This document shows, piece by piece, positions 26,903-35,482 of a stretch of DNA of 45,747 bases. This DNA is from Acetobacter sp. (GTDB lineage Bacteria; Pseudomonadota; Alphaproteobacteria; Acetobacterales; Acetobacteraceae), in assembly GCA_017413025.1 (NCBI GenBank), contig JAFPVE010000010.1, forward strand, positions 1 through 45,747, in the 5' to 3' direction. The notes beneath the pieces were generated by a model. The model was given only the letters and a program-made list of their open reading frames with translations, was not told where the DNA came from and did no database searches. The position numbers were made by a program, and so were the translations under genes. Position 1 is the stretch's first letter, and the number at the start of each line of letters is the position of its first letter.

Positions 26903-29835
26903 ATGTTCTCCTGCATAGAGGCAACAACATCAACACATCGTAAACATAATCCCTGATATCCTGGACATGTGCCGGTTTCAGGCAACACTTTCCAACAACG
27001 CACGCATTTTTCTCCCTCAGCGACAGAGACAACGGGAACAGCCACAGCAATATCTCCTTCATCTTGTTCAAAATAAGGAGAAGAACTTATGGGAGAGACC
27101 AAGACTTCGACATAAGACACAATAGCAAGCTCACTCCAATCAAGACCTGCAAATAAAGCGGCATCTTCTTGTGAAAGTGTTAACGACACTTTAGCCTGTA
27201 AAGATGACCCTATAATACCACTCTGGCGAGCATTTTCAATTTCTGTCGTCATAATACGTCTGATAGCACGAATACGTCTCCAACGTTCGTTAAGAGTAGA
27301 ATCTTCCCACTCAGATGGTATTTCCATAAATAATTGTTCGTGCACACTTGTTTGAAGCCCAAAACGCGCTGTCCAAGCCTCTTCTGCTGTAAATACTAAA
27401 ACAGGCGCAAGCCATGTCGTTAAAAAACGATGTAGAATATCAAGCACAGTACGCACAGATTGTCTTACAGGGTTAGATTGCGCGTCACAATATAATACAT
27501 CTTTACGAATATCAAAATAAAAAGCAGAAAGATCCGTTGTACAAAAACTATGTATAGCCGGGTAAACCCCTACCCATTCATGTGTTTCGACAGCGCGGGC
27601 TATTAATGCCCCTAATTCTGTTAAACGATACAACACCCAACGTTCTAACTCGGGTAATTCTGCGTAAGGCACAATCTCAGACTCAGTAAACCCTTCTAAC
27701 CCACCGAGTAACCAACGCAGTGTATTTCGTAACCGACGATAAATCTGCCCCTGTTGTTCAAGAATAGCACGCCCAATACGTTGATCTCCATTCGTATCAG
27801 AGTCCATAACCCAAAGTCGCAAAACATCGGCTCCCATGGTATCATTGACATTTTGTGGATCAATAACATTCCCAAGGGATTTAGACATTTTCCGACCTTG
27901 CTCATCTAAAACAAACCCATTTGTCAGCAAAGCACGAAAAGGTGCAACACCACGCGTCCCAACACTTTCAAGTAAAGAGGATTGGAACCAACCACGATGT
28001 TGATCAGATCCTTCAAGATAAAGATCAGCGGGAAAATTTAAGCCTGTTTTCTCTGATTGATTTGGTTGATCAAGGACAAAAGCATGGGTAGATCCACTTT
28101 CGAACCAGACATCAACAATATCAAAAACCTGTTCATAGGCTTGCGCATCATACGCAGAACCAAGAAACCGCTCCGGAGAAGAGGTGTACCAAGCATCAGC
28201 CCCCTCTTTACGAAAAACATCTACAATACGCTGCATAACAGTAGCGTCACGTAAAACATTTCCCGTACGTTTTTCAACAAAAACCGCAATAGGCACACCC
28301 CATGCACGCTGACGACTAATACACCAATCAGGACGTGTTCGTATCATAGATGTTAGACGATTCCGTGTTTGACGCGGTATAAAAGCAACACTCTCTAACG
28401 CTGTTAAAGCCTGTTCTCGTAGAGAATCTTGCCCATCCATACGAATAAACCACTGTGGTGTTGCCCGATAAATGACCGGCGCCCGCGAACGCCACGAATG
28501 CGGATAAGAGTGAGTCATCTCCCCTCGACTTATAAGCCCAGCAGGTGCACGCCCAGCCTTATTCGCTTCATTCATCGCTTCGGATAGAACTTCACAAATA
28601 ACATCCGTTGCCTTAAAAACATGTACCCCTGAAAAACAAGGCACCCATGAGGCATAAGTCCCATCAGATTGGACGACTTCAGGTTCAGGCACCTCGATAC
28701 CATGCGCCCGACATAGCCTAAAATCGTCTTCACCATGAGCAGGTGCTTGGTGTACGAGCCCCGTCCCTGTTTCGGTGGTCACAAAATCTCCGGCTAAAAG
28801 AGGTACATCAAATTCGTATCCTTTACCTCGCAATGGGTGCGCACAAACAACACCACTTAAGGCAACACCGGGTAAAATGTGAAGAATATGAAAAGCCTCA
28901 ATATGTGCCTCACGACAAAACGATTCAACGAGAGCCTCGGCAACAACAACTTTAGCTCCTTTTTTTATTAAAGAATCAGAAGAAGTTTTTTCAACATGTA
29001 CAACAGCGTAAGGAATATCTGGTCCATACGCTAGCGCACGGTTAGCAGGAATAGTCCAAGGTGTTGTTGTCCAAATAACAATCGAAGCATTAGAGAGTAC
29101 ATGCGTCGGCGTATTTTCTTTAATAATGGGGAAAGCAACAAAAATCGTCGTCGACTTATGATCGTGATATTCAACTTCCGCTTCCGCAAGAGCTGTTTTT
29201 TCAACAGGACTCCACATCACAGGACGTAAACCGCGATAAAGTTTTCCGTTTAACAGAAAACGCCCAATTTCCTCAACAATCGCGGCTTCTGATGAAAAAT
29301 CCATAGTCGCATAACGGTTATGCCACTCTGCTTGTATACCAAGTCTACGAAATTCTTCCATTTGCACTTGCAACCAGTGGGCGGCATAGGCACGACATTC
29401 CGCACGAAACTCTAAAATAGAAACACTTTCTTTATTGCGTTTTGCTTTACGATAATTTTCTTCTACTTTCCATTCAATGGGTAGACCATGACAATCCCAG
29501 CCGGGGACGTAGCGAACGCCATACCCCGCCATACGATGGGCACGATTAATCACGTCTTTATTTATTTTATTCAAAGCATGTCCAATATGAAGATTCCCAT
29601 TCGCATAGGGTGGACCATCATGCAATGTAAAAGGAGGTCTTGCTTCTGCCTGACGGGCTAATCGTTCGTCTAACCCACTCACGCGCCAATGTTCCAGCCA
29701 CCTAGGCTCCTGCACAGGAAGGTTCCCCCGCATGGGGAAAGATGTACGCGGAAGAAAGACCGTCTTCCGATAATAATCAGCAAGCGTCTTTTCTTCTAAA
29801 GGCAGATGATCTGCTTCATTGTGAGGTGTAGTCAT
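26899..29835 (-). CDS. ileS: Isoleucyl-tRNA synthetase
   Basis: Class I synthetase for isoleucine, 978 residues. The HIGH signature is at residues 83-86 (PPYANGNLHIGHALNK) and the KMSKS signature is in GRKMSKSLGNVIDP. An editing domain lies between, with ATTP-like text as WTTTPWTIPANRALAY. A C-terminal zinc site shows CVRCW followed by CLRC. This is the bacterial type 1 arrangement. There is no T-box leader in the 200 bases upstream that I can see. The start ATG at 29835 has only a weak Shine-Dalgarno sequence. First gene of the ileS-lspA-lipoprotein-mutL unit. Confidence 0.96.
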   Translation of the reverse strand: MTTPHNEADHLPLEEKTLADYYRKTVFLPRTSFPMRGNLPVQEPRWLEHWRVSGLDERLARQAEARPPFTLHDGPPYANGNLHIGHALNKINKDVINRAHRMAGYGVRYVPGWDCHGLPIEWKVEENYRKAKRNKESVSILEFRAECRAYAAHWLQVQMEEFRRLGIQAEWHNRYATMDFSSEAAIVEEIGRFLLNGKLYRGLRPVMWSPVEKTALAEAEVEYHDHKSTTIFVAFPIIKENTPTHVLSNASIVIWTTTPWTIPANRALAYGPDIPYAVVHVEKTSSDSLIKKGAKVVVAEALVESFCREAHIEAFHILHILPGVALSGVVCAHPLRGKGYEFDVPLLAGDFVTTETGTGLVHQAPAHGEDDFRLCRAHGIEVPEPEVVQSDGTYASWVPCFSGVHVFKATDVICEVLSEAMNEANKAGRAPAGLISRGEMTHSYPHSWRSRAPVIYRATPQWFIRMDGQDSLREQALTALESVAFIPRQTRNRLTSMIRTRPDWCISRQRAWGVPIAVFVEKRTGNVLRDATVMQRIVDVFRKEGADAWYTSSPERFLGSAYDAQAYEQVFDIVDVWFESGSTHAFVLDQPNQSEKTGLNFPADLYLEGSDQHRGWFQSSLLESVGTRGVAPFRALLTNGFVLDEQGRKMSKSLGNVIDPQNVNDTMGADVLRLWVMDSDTNGDQRIGRAILEQQGQIYRRLRNTLRWLLGGLEGFTESEIVPYAELPELERWVLYRLTELGALIARAVETHEWVGVYPAIHSFCTTDLSAFYFDIRKDVLYCDAQSNPVRQSVRTVLDILHRFLTTWLAPVLVFTAEEAWTARFGLQTSVHEQLFMEIPSEWEDSTLNERWRRIRAIRRIMTTEIENARQSGIIGSSLQAKVSLTLSQEDAALFAGLDWSELAIVSYVEVLVSPISSSPYFEQDEGDIAVAVPVVSVAEGEKCVRCWKVLPETGTCPGYQGLCLRCVDVVASMQENM

Positions 29836-30040
29836 AAGTCACAAAAATCACTTCAGTTCAAGAGTTTTAAGAACAATTTAAGAAACACAGAAAACACGTT
29901 AGAAAATATGTAACACATACACATGTCATAGAGTAAATATATGTGGCAAATATAAATATATACAATCTCTTCCGAACTTTTTCGTATCGTTTATTATATC
30001 CATTTCATCTAATCATCTGCCAAAAAGGAAAATGACATCA

Positions 30041-31006
30041 TCAAAGCAACTTTTTAGGAGAGGCTGCTAATATTTCTTGCGCCATCTTAACATCTTGAGC
30101 AATCTGTGCTTTAAGGGCTTCCAACCCTGAAAAACGTTGTTCTTGTCGCAATAATTGATGCAAGGCAACCGAGATTTGTTGCCCGTAAAGATCACCCGAA
30201 AAATGGAATAAATGAACTTCTAAACGACTTTCCTGCCCGTCAGAAATTGTGGGACGTAAACCAATATTGGCAATACCTGAATACTTTTCTCCGTTCGATA
30301 AGCACACTGTCACAATATAGACCCCTCGTGCGGGTTCTAGGTATCGACCGAGTGAAATATTAGCTGTAGGAAAACCTAATTTTTGCCCATATTGGTTCCC
30401 TCGTTGTACTTTGCCCTGAATAGACCACGGTCTACCTAATTCTTCGGCGGCTTTTTCTGGATAACCGTCCTGTAATAAACGTCGAATCCGTGTTGAAGAA
30501 TATGGACCTCCCTCATCACTTCGCGTTGAGACACATGTAAAACCAATACCTAAAGATTCTGTTTGTTCAGAAAGAAAAGAGACCCCTCCCCCACGTCGAT
30601 AGCCAAAAGCAAAATCCTGCCCACAACCAACATGCCGTACCCCTAAAGCTTTATGTAAAACCTCATTGACAAATTCTCCAGCAGACATATGCGCAAAATT
30701 ATCATCAAAACAAATCCGAAAAATATGTTGAATCCCTACCGCTTCTAGTGCCTCACATTGCCCTTGAGGTAACGTTAAACGAAAAGGAGGATCTTGCGGA
30801 CGAAAAAATTCCCTCGGATGTGGATCAAAGGTAACAACAGCACGCGGTAAATCAGGCCTTGCGGCATAAACTGCATGGATAAGATGGACGTGCCCCAGAT
30901 GCACGCCATCAAAATTTCCTAACGCTACAGCACATCCTACTGCCTCTTGAGGAATAGAACGCCACTCTGTATGAAGGCAAATCTTTTGTTCTTTATACCC
31001 CCTCAT
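30041..31006 (-). CDS. ribF: Bifunctional riboflavin kinase / FAD synthetase
   Basis: RibF converts riboflavin to FMN and then FAD. The N-terminal adenylyltransferase shows ALGNFDGVHLGHVHLI (HxGH type) and STRIRRLLQDG. The C-terminal flavokinase shows GFPTANISLG. The length of 321 residues is standard. The frame is open from a TTG at 31015, but the ATG at 31006 (MRGYKEQK) is the better start. ribF is often next to ileS-lspA in proteobacteria; here it is upstream on the same strand, with a 205-base gap. I saw no FMN riboswitch. Confidence 0.94.
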   Translation of the reverse strand: MRGYKEQKICLHTEWRSIPQEAVGCAVALGNFDGVHLGHVHLIHAVYAARPDLPRAVVTFDPHPREFFRPQDPPFRLTLPQGQCEALEAVGIQHIFRICFDDNFAHMSAGEFVNEVLHKALGVRHVGCGQDFAFGYRRGGGVSFLSEQTESLGIGFTCVSTRSDEGGPYSSTRIRRLLQDGYPEKAAEELGRPWSIQGKVQRGNQYGQKLGFPTANISLGRYLEPARGVYIVTVCLSNGEKYSGIANIGLRPTISDGQESRLEVHLFHFSGDLYGQQISVALHQLLRQEQRFSGLEALKAQIAQDVKMAQEILAASPKKLL

Positions 31007-31099
31007 TGTCTTCAACTTTAATGCTTAATCATTCTTTAATGGAATTTAATAGTTCGAAATCATCTTCGATGATTAAGGAAAGTGCTTTTACGGTTACGA

Positions 31100-31444
31100 T
31101 TATCGAGTCGTTGATTGTGACGATGCTTGTTGAGGCGGCACGACAGTAATATTTTCTTCTTGTGGTAAAACGCCTGAAGAGGTCTGTTGCCCTACCTGAT
31201 GAGAGGCTTGTAGGGAAGCTTGTGGTATAGTTTGGCTTACTGTTGAGTGTGTTTGCGTAGGAATTTGAGCCACAGGAGGAAGAGTTGCTCCCTCTCCTGG
31301 TTCATCCTCTGCCATGTTTTTCTTAAATGATTTTAACCCTCTTGCTACATCACCCATGAGCGTGCTAATACGCCCTCCTCCGCCAAAGAGCACCAATACA
31401 ACAATAAGCACAATTAACCAGTGCCAAATACTTAAGCCACCCAT
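31100..31444 (-). CDS. tatA: Sec-independent translocase subunit TatA
   Basis: TatA forms the pore element that exports folded twin-arginine proteins. The 114-residue protein has one N-terminal membrane helix ([18 protein letters not shown]), a hinge, and an amphipathic helix ([19 protein letters not shown]). A long Gln/Ser/Pro-rich tail follows. The usual FG(x)GK(I/L)P hinge is FGGGGRIS here. tatB and tatC are not adjacent. AAGGA lies about 12 bases before the ATG, rather far for a Shine-Dalgarno sequence. TatB is less likely because of the short helix and the FKKNM motif. Confidence 0.9.
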   Translation of the reverse strand: MGGLSIWHWLIVLIVVLVLFGGGGRISTLMGDVARGLKSFKKNMAEDEPGEGATLPPVAQIPTQTHSTVSQTIPQASLQASHQVGQQTSSGVLPQEENITVVPPQQASSQSTTR

Positions 31445-31609
31445 GACATATTATTCCTTACATCATTTCTCATACACAGATTACACATAAAAATTATTTG
31501 TTTATCTAATTCTACTATTTTTTTTACAAGATTTTAACCTCTTTCAGAGGCTTTTACTTTCTATCTCTCTTTAAATATTTTTATTCCTTCTACCTCTACC
31601 ACATTATGA

Positions 31610-32083
31610 TTATGGTTCTATAAATCCATAGGTAGAGTATACCGTTTTTCCTACAGCATGGGTAGGTGTCCACCAAACACGTACACGCGTCCAATTATTA
31701 CGTGGAGAAACATCGACAATAGGCGCGCGACGCGTGACAACACCAGGTTCCCAATTTGCATGATCAACAAGCACAAGGCGAGAGCCACGTACCTGCCGTA
31801 CAACACAAACATGTCCCAAAGGCAAACGTCGTGACGCACGAAAAACCAAAACATCTCCACGATGAGGTCTATGAGATCGCCGATATCGCCCTCTTGCCTC
31901 CCACCACCATGAAGCCGCATTGCCTACAAGTTTTATATTAGAATGTTGTCGTGCATAGGGCGCACATTGCACGGATCCATTCCATACAGACCTGGAAGAA
32001 CTACAGGCTGCTAGAAAAAACGCCAATAAGAGTACGAGTCCCCATTTTACGATTCGGATCTCATACGGTTGAGCCACCGCCAT
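31610..32083 (-). CDS. CHAP-domain lipoprotein, probable peptidoglycan amidase
   Basis: The 157-residue product has a lipoprotein-type signal (GLVLLLAFFLAAC, Cys27). The rest resembles a CHAP/NlpC-P60 cysteine peptidase: candidate nucleophile Cys40 in VQCAPYAR, a WWWEARGRYR segment, then GDVLVF, His91 in PLGHVCVV, and the polar residue in VDHANW near 110. Such enzymes cut peptide bonds in peptidoglycan. The ATG at 32083 has AGGGAG five bases upstream, inside the 3' end of recX, so the two genes overlap by 37 bases. The GHVCVV-type text fits a CHAP domain; activity is inferred. Confidence 0.85.
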   Translation of the reverse strand: MAVAQPYEIRIVKWGLVLLLAFFLAACSSSRSVWNGSVQCAPYARQHSNIKLVGNAASWWWEARGRYRRSHRPHRGDVLVFRASRRLPLGHVCVVRQVRGSRLVLVDHANWEPGVVTRRAPIVDVSPRNNWTRVRVWWTPTHAVGKTVYSTYGFIEP

Positions 32084-32739
32084 GCCTCTCCCTCATCCAT
32101 TTTTAAAACACGTTCTGCTATGTCCCTGACAAAACCTGCACGTGCAAAAACAGCCAATGCGCGTTTTTTTTGTTCTTGTTTTTGGTGCACATAAGGTTTT
32201 TGTCGCGCAAAAATATCCCCTGTTTCAGAAAAATTTTGTAAAAGGGGGGAAGCAAAAGGTCCGAGTTTACGTTTGCGCGCCAAAACAAGAGCGGCACATA
32301 AATCTCGATCCGTTTCGCTCAGCCTTTCACTTTCTTCTTGGCTGAAAATAGATTTTTTTATAGATTCCTCAACCCCAAAAGTTGTTAAATATTTTTTTAT
32401 AGCCCGCACTGAACGACCTGTCCGCATCAACCTATTGGCACAAGAAAGAGAAAAAGCGTAATCATTCACAATTCCCAAATTGACCATTTCTTGAACAACA
32501 TCATCGATCAGTGTTTTGAGGTCATGCGTTAATGCTTTTACTGTTTCTTGTGTTAATTTCTGTGGTGATTCCTGCATGTCTGCCATCGTGTTTTGTTGAT
32601 AGGGTTTTGTTTGTTGTTGCCAACAGAGAACACGATGTGTTAGAACACGCGCCAATCTATCACGCGTTGTACTAAAACGAGCAAGATATTCTAAAGCCGC
32701 ATTTCTGATTCTTGATCGATTAATAATAGAATTATCCAA
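32047..32739 (-). CDS. recX: Regulatory protein RecX
   Basis: RecX binds RecA filaments and limits their growth. The 230-residue protein is helical and charged, with the family features: RNAALEYLARFSTTRDRLARVL at the N-terminus, LGIVNDYAFSLSCANRLMRTGRSVRAIKKYL in the middle, and KKRALAVFARAGFVRDIAERVL at the end. The start is a TTG with AGGGAG about eight bases upstream. recA is not in the window. Its end overlaps the CHAP lipoprotein gene, which suggests coupled translation of two unrelated functions. Confidence 0.85.
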   Translation of the reverse strand: MDNSIINRSRIRNAALEYLARFSTTRDRLARVLTHRVLCWQQQTKPYQQNTMADMQESPQKLTQETVKALTHDLKTLIDDVVQEMVNLGIVNDYAFSLSCANRLMRTGRSVRAIKKYLTTFGVEESIKKSIFSQEESERLSETDRDLCAALVLARKRKLGPFASPLLQNFSETGDIFARQKPYVHQKQEQKKRALAVFARAGFVRDIAERVLKMDEGEAWRWLNRMRSES

Positions 32740-33152
32740 CGTTTTTCTCCCTTAAAGATCTTTTCTTTCCATAAGAGATTTATTTAATTGAGATATCTTT
32801 TTTAATTTGGGCATCTATTATGAAATAACTCCTAAAATCCTTTTTCCTATTTTTTAATTATAAATGACTATGAACACTTCATTCTGACTCAAAACCTATT
32901 CCTTACAAATTATAAAGCTTTATAAAAAGTTATATAATTTTTGTATTTCAAAACTCTTTTTTCTTTTCATAAAACTTTTTTGCATAGAGTATTTCTATAA
33001 AGTTAAATAATGTTTTGTGCCTTTAAATATTGACATGTCAACGATACACGTTAGAGAATTACTTTTTTATCCTTAAATTATTATTGATAATTGATACTCC
33101 TTATTGAATATCTAGGAAATCCTAAAATTTTGACATCAAGGTTCGTCCCTCA
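32740..33152. other. AT-rich divergent spacer between recX and argD
   Basis: This 413-base region must hold promoters for recX (minus) and argD-argF (plus). It is very AT-rich and has no believable gene. The one distinct element is a palindrome at 33030-33041 (separate entry). I could not recognise an ArgR-type box pair or an SOS box. Confidence 0.5.
33030..33041 (+). promoter_or_regulatory. Palindrome TTGACATGTCAA, possible -35 element or operator of argD-argF
   Basis: The 12-bp sequence is a perfect palindrome 112 bases before the argD start. Its left half, TTGACA, is a consensus -35; a poor -10 candidate (TTAGAG or TAGAGA) lies 16-17 bases later. It may be a promoter element, an operator, or both. 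Confidence 0.3.
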
Positions 33153-34346
33153 ATGATTTCTCCTCTTATGCCAACTTATAAACGCGCTGATCTTGCTTTT
33201 GAACGTGGAGAAGGTTCTTGGCTTTACACGTCTGATGGACGATGTTTTTTAGATTTTGCGGCTGGCATTGCCACATGTGCGCTTGGGCATGCACACCCTC
33301 ATTTAGTCGAAACGCTACAAACACAAACAGGGAAGCTCTTGCATGTTTCAAACCTATTCCGCATTCCTCAAGCTGAAAGACTCGCCGAAAGGCTTGTAAC
33401 CCATACTTCTTTTGCAGACAGTGTCTTTTTTTGCAATTCTGGCGCAGAAGCCAACGAAGGAATGGTTAAAATGGTTCGCCGTGCGCATATGTTGGCAGGA
33501 CATCCTGATCGAAGCGATATTCTTTGTATGGAGGGGGCTTTTCACGGTCGTACGCTTGCCATGCTTGCCGCTACAGGAAATCCTCAATATCTTGAAGGTT
33601 TCGGCACGCCTGTTCCCGGATTTTATCATGTTCCTTACAACGATATTCACGCGTTACGCGCTGCTCTAACCCCTCGTACAGCGGCTATTATGCTTGAGCC
33701 TATTCAAGGTGAAAGCGGTATTAGGGCAGCCGATAGGGATTATTTACGCGCTGTGCGCGCCCTTTGTGACGAAACCGGTGTTTTTCTCGCCCTTGATGAA
33801 GTACAAACGGGTGTTGGGCGTACAGGTTCTTTATTTGCTCATGAATGGGCAGGAATCGAACCTGATATTATGAGCATAGCCAAAGGATTAGGCGGAGGCT
33901 TTCCTATCGGTGCCATTCTTGCACGTGAAGACATTGCTCGTGGCATGACTGCTGGCACGCATGGCACAACTTTTGGCGGCAATCCGCTGGCATGTACAGC
34001 AGCAAATGCTGTACTTGACGCACTGCTTGCCCCTGGTTTTTTAGAACAAGTACAAGCCAGAGGCGCTTTACTTGCCCACCTTCTTGATGATCTTATTGTA
34101 CGCTATCCCCATATTCTTGCTGAACGGCGTGGGCGTGGGCTTTTGATTGGGCTTCGTTGTATTCCGCCTGTGAGTGTTGTTCAAAATGCGGCACGAGATG
34201 CGCATTTACTCTGTATAACAGCGGGTGACAATGTTCTTCGTCTTGTGCCACCCCTTACCGTATCAGAAGAAGAATGCCGTCTGGCAATAACGCGCCTTGC
34301 TCAAGCGATGGATACCCTTACACCTGAATACCTTTCTTCCCTTTAG
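33153..34346 (+). CDS. argD: Acetylornithine aminotransferase
   Basis: This PLP-dependent class III aminotransferase makes N-acetylornithine in arginine synthesis. Motifs are FCNSGAEANEGMVKMVRRA, EPIQGESGI, LALDEVQTGVGRTG, and the cofactor lysine Lys244 in SIAKGLGGGFPIGA. Its length of 397 residues is standard. The ATG at 33153 has only a distant AAGG; an ATG five codons later is possible. argF starts nine bases after its stop, a common argD-argF pair. Succinyl-diaminopimelate aminotransferase activity often accompanies ArgD. Confidence 0.94.
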   Translation: MISPLMPTYKRADLAFERGEGSWLYTSDGRCFLDFAAGIATCALGHAHPHLVETLQTQTGKLLHVSNLFRIPQAERLAERLVTHTSFADSVFFCNSGAEANEGMVKMVRRAHMLAGHPDRSDILCMEGAFHGRTLAMLAATGNPQYLEGFGTPVPGFYHVPYNDIHALRAALTPRTAAIMLEPIQGESGIRAADRDYLRAVRALCDETGVFLALDEVQTGVGRTGSLFAHEWAGIEPDIMSIAKGLGGGFPIGAILAREDIARGMTAGTHGTTFGGNPLACTAANAVLDALLAPGFLEQVQARGALLAHLLDDLIVRYPHILAERRGRGLLIGLRCIPPVSVVQNAARDAHLLCITAGDNVLRLVPPLTVSEEECRLAITRLAQAMDTLTPEYLSSL

Positions 34347-34355
34347 GTTCTTTTT

Positions 34356-35360
34356 ATGACTTCTCATTTTTCCACAGACTCACATTCATCACACAAATCT
34401 CTACGCCATTTTCTTGATATTAAGGATTTAGAAAGCCATACACTCCGCCATATTCTTGATGTGGCGCAAGCCATCAAGCATATGCAAAAAGGTCGCCAAT
34501 TTCCTCTCCACCCGCGTGCCCCTCTTTCTGGTCGGCAGATTGGGTTAATATTTTCATGCCCATCGACGCGTACACGCGTTTCTTTTGAAATTGGTATTCG
34601 TCAGCTCGGCGGTGATTCTCTTGTGCTCTCCACACAAGAAATGCAATTAGGACGTGGTGAAAGCCTTGCCGATACAGCCCGTGTTCTCTCGCGTTTTGTT
34701 GATGGAATCATGTTACGCACAACAGACACATATGCCCTTTATGAATTAGCACGATGGAGCACCGTTCCCGTTATTAACGGTTTGACACCGCACTCTCACC
34801 CTGTACAAATCATGGCTGATATTATGACTTATGAAGAACATCGCGGTTCTGTCCATGGTCGAACGTTTGCTTGGGTCGGTGATGGTAATAATGTTCTCGT
34901 TTCGCTGATTGAGGGCGCAGTACGTTTTGGCTTTACACTTCATATTGCGACTCCTAAAGATATGAAGCCACCGCAAAAAGTCATGGACTGGGCACATCAT
35001 GAAAATGGCTCTATCAAATGGACATCACACCCTCAAGAAGCCGTTTATGGGGCTGATTGTGTCATGACCGATACGTGGACAAGCATGTCACATACCTGTC
35101 AGGATACATGTAAAAAATCCCGCCATGATGTGTTAAAACCTTACCAAATCAACAAAGCTCTTATGGAAATTGCTGCGCCTGATGCTCTTTTTATGCACTG
35201 CCTTCCCGCCCATATTGGCGAAGAAGTAACGGCAGAAGTTTTTGAAAGTCGGCAATCGGTTGTGTTTGACGAAGCCGAAAACCGACTCCATGCCCAAAAA
35301 GGTATTTTAGCTTGGATTTTCGGTGGAAAAACTTGGCGCTCTTGGGGTGAAGAGGCGTAA
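34356..35360 (+). CDS. argF: Ornithine carbamoyltransferase
   Basis: ArgF makes citrulline from ornithine and carbamoyl phosphate. The carbamoyl-phosphate loop STRTR is at residues 70-74, followed by the family motifs HPVQIMADIMT and HCLPAHIGEEVT; the last one tells OTCase from ATCase. Its length of 334 residues is normal, with a slightly long, His/Ser-rich N-terminus (MTSHFSTDSHSSHKSL). It directly follows argD. The gene converges on valS over a 122-base gap in which I see no strong terminator. Confidence 0.95.
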   Translation: MTSHFSTDSHSSHKSLRHFLDIKDLESHTLRHILDVAQAIKHMQKGRQFPLHPRAPLSGRQIGLIFSCPSTRTRVSFEIGIRQLGGDSLVLSTQEMQLGRGESLADTARVLSRFVDGIMLRTTDTYALYELARWSTVPVINGLTPHSHPVQIMADIMTYEEHRGSVHGRTFAWVGDGNNVLVSLIEGAVRFGFTLHIATPKDMKPPQKVMDWAHHENGSIKWTSHPQEAVYGADCVMTDTWTSMSHTCQDTCKKSRHDVLKPYQINKALMEIAAPDALFMHCLPAHIGEEVTAEVFESRQSVVFDEAENRLHAQKGILAWIFGGKTWRSWGEEA

Positions 35361-35482
35361 TTTTTATCTCCCTTATTATTTTATTATTGTGATATGCCCT
35401 GTTTTGCAGAGGTTACGCCTCGCTCCTTTTATCTTTTAAGAGGTGTGTTTTTAATCGGTCGCGTTTTTACGTGTGTTTTTTT

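Noticed and set aside
29836-30040. T-box leader for ileS or FMN riboswitch near ribF
   Set aside because: I could find no T-box sequence or tRNA-antiterminator bulge, and no conserved FMN-element segments.
33354-33669. Frames on both strands inside argD
   Set aside because: They are shadows of a fully conserved argD reading frame.
34361-34371. TTTTCCACA near the argF start as a DnaA box
   Set aside because: One mismatch at a conserved position, single copy, and inside coding sequence.
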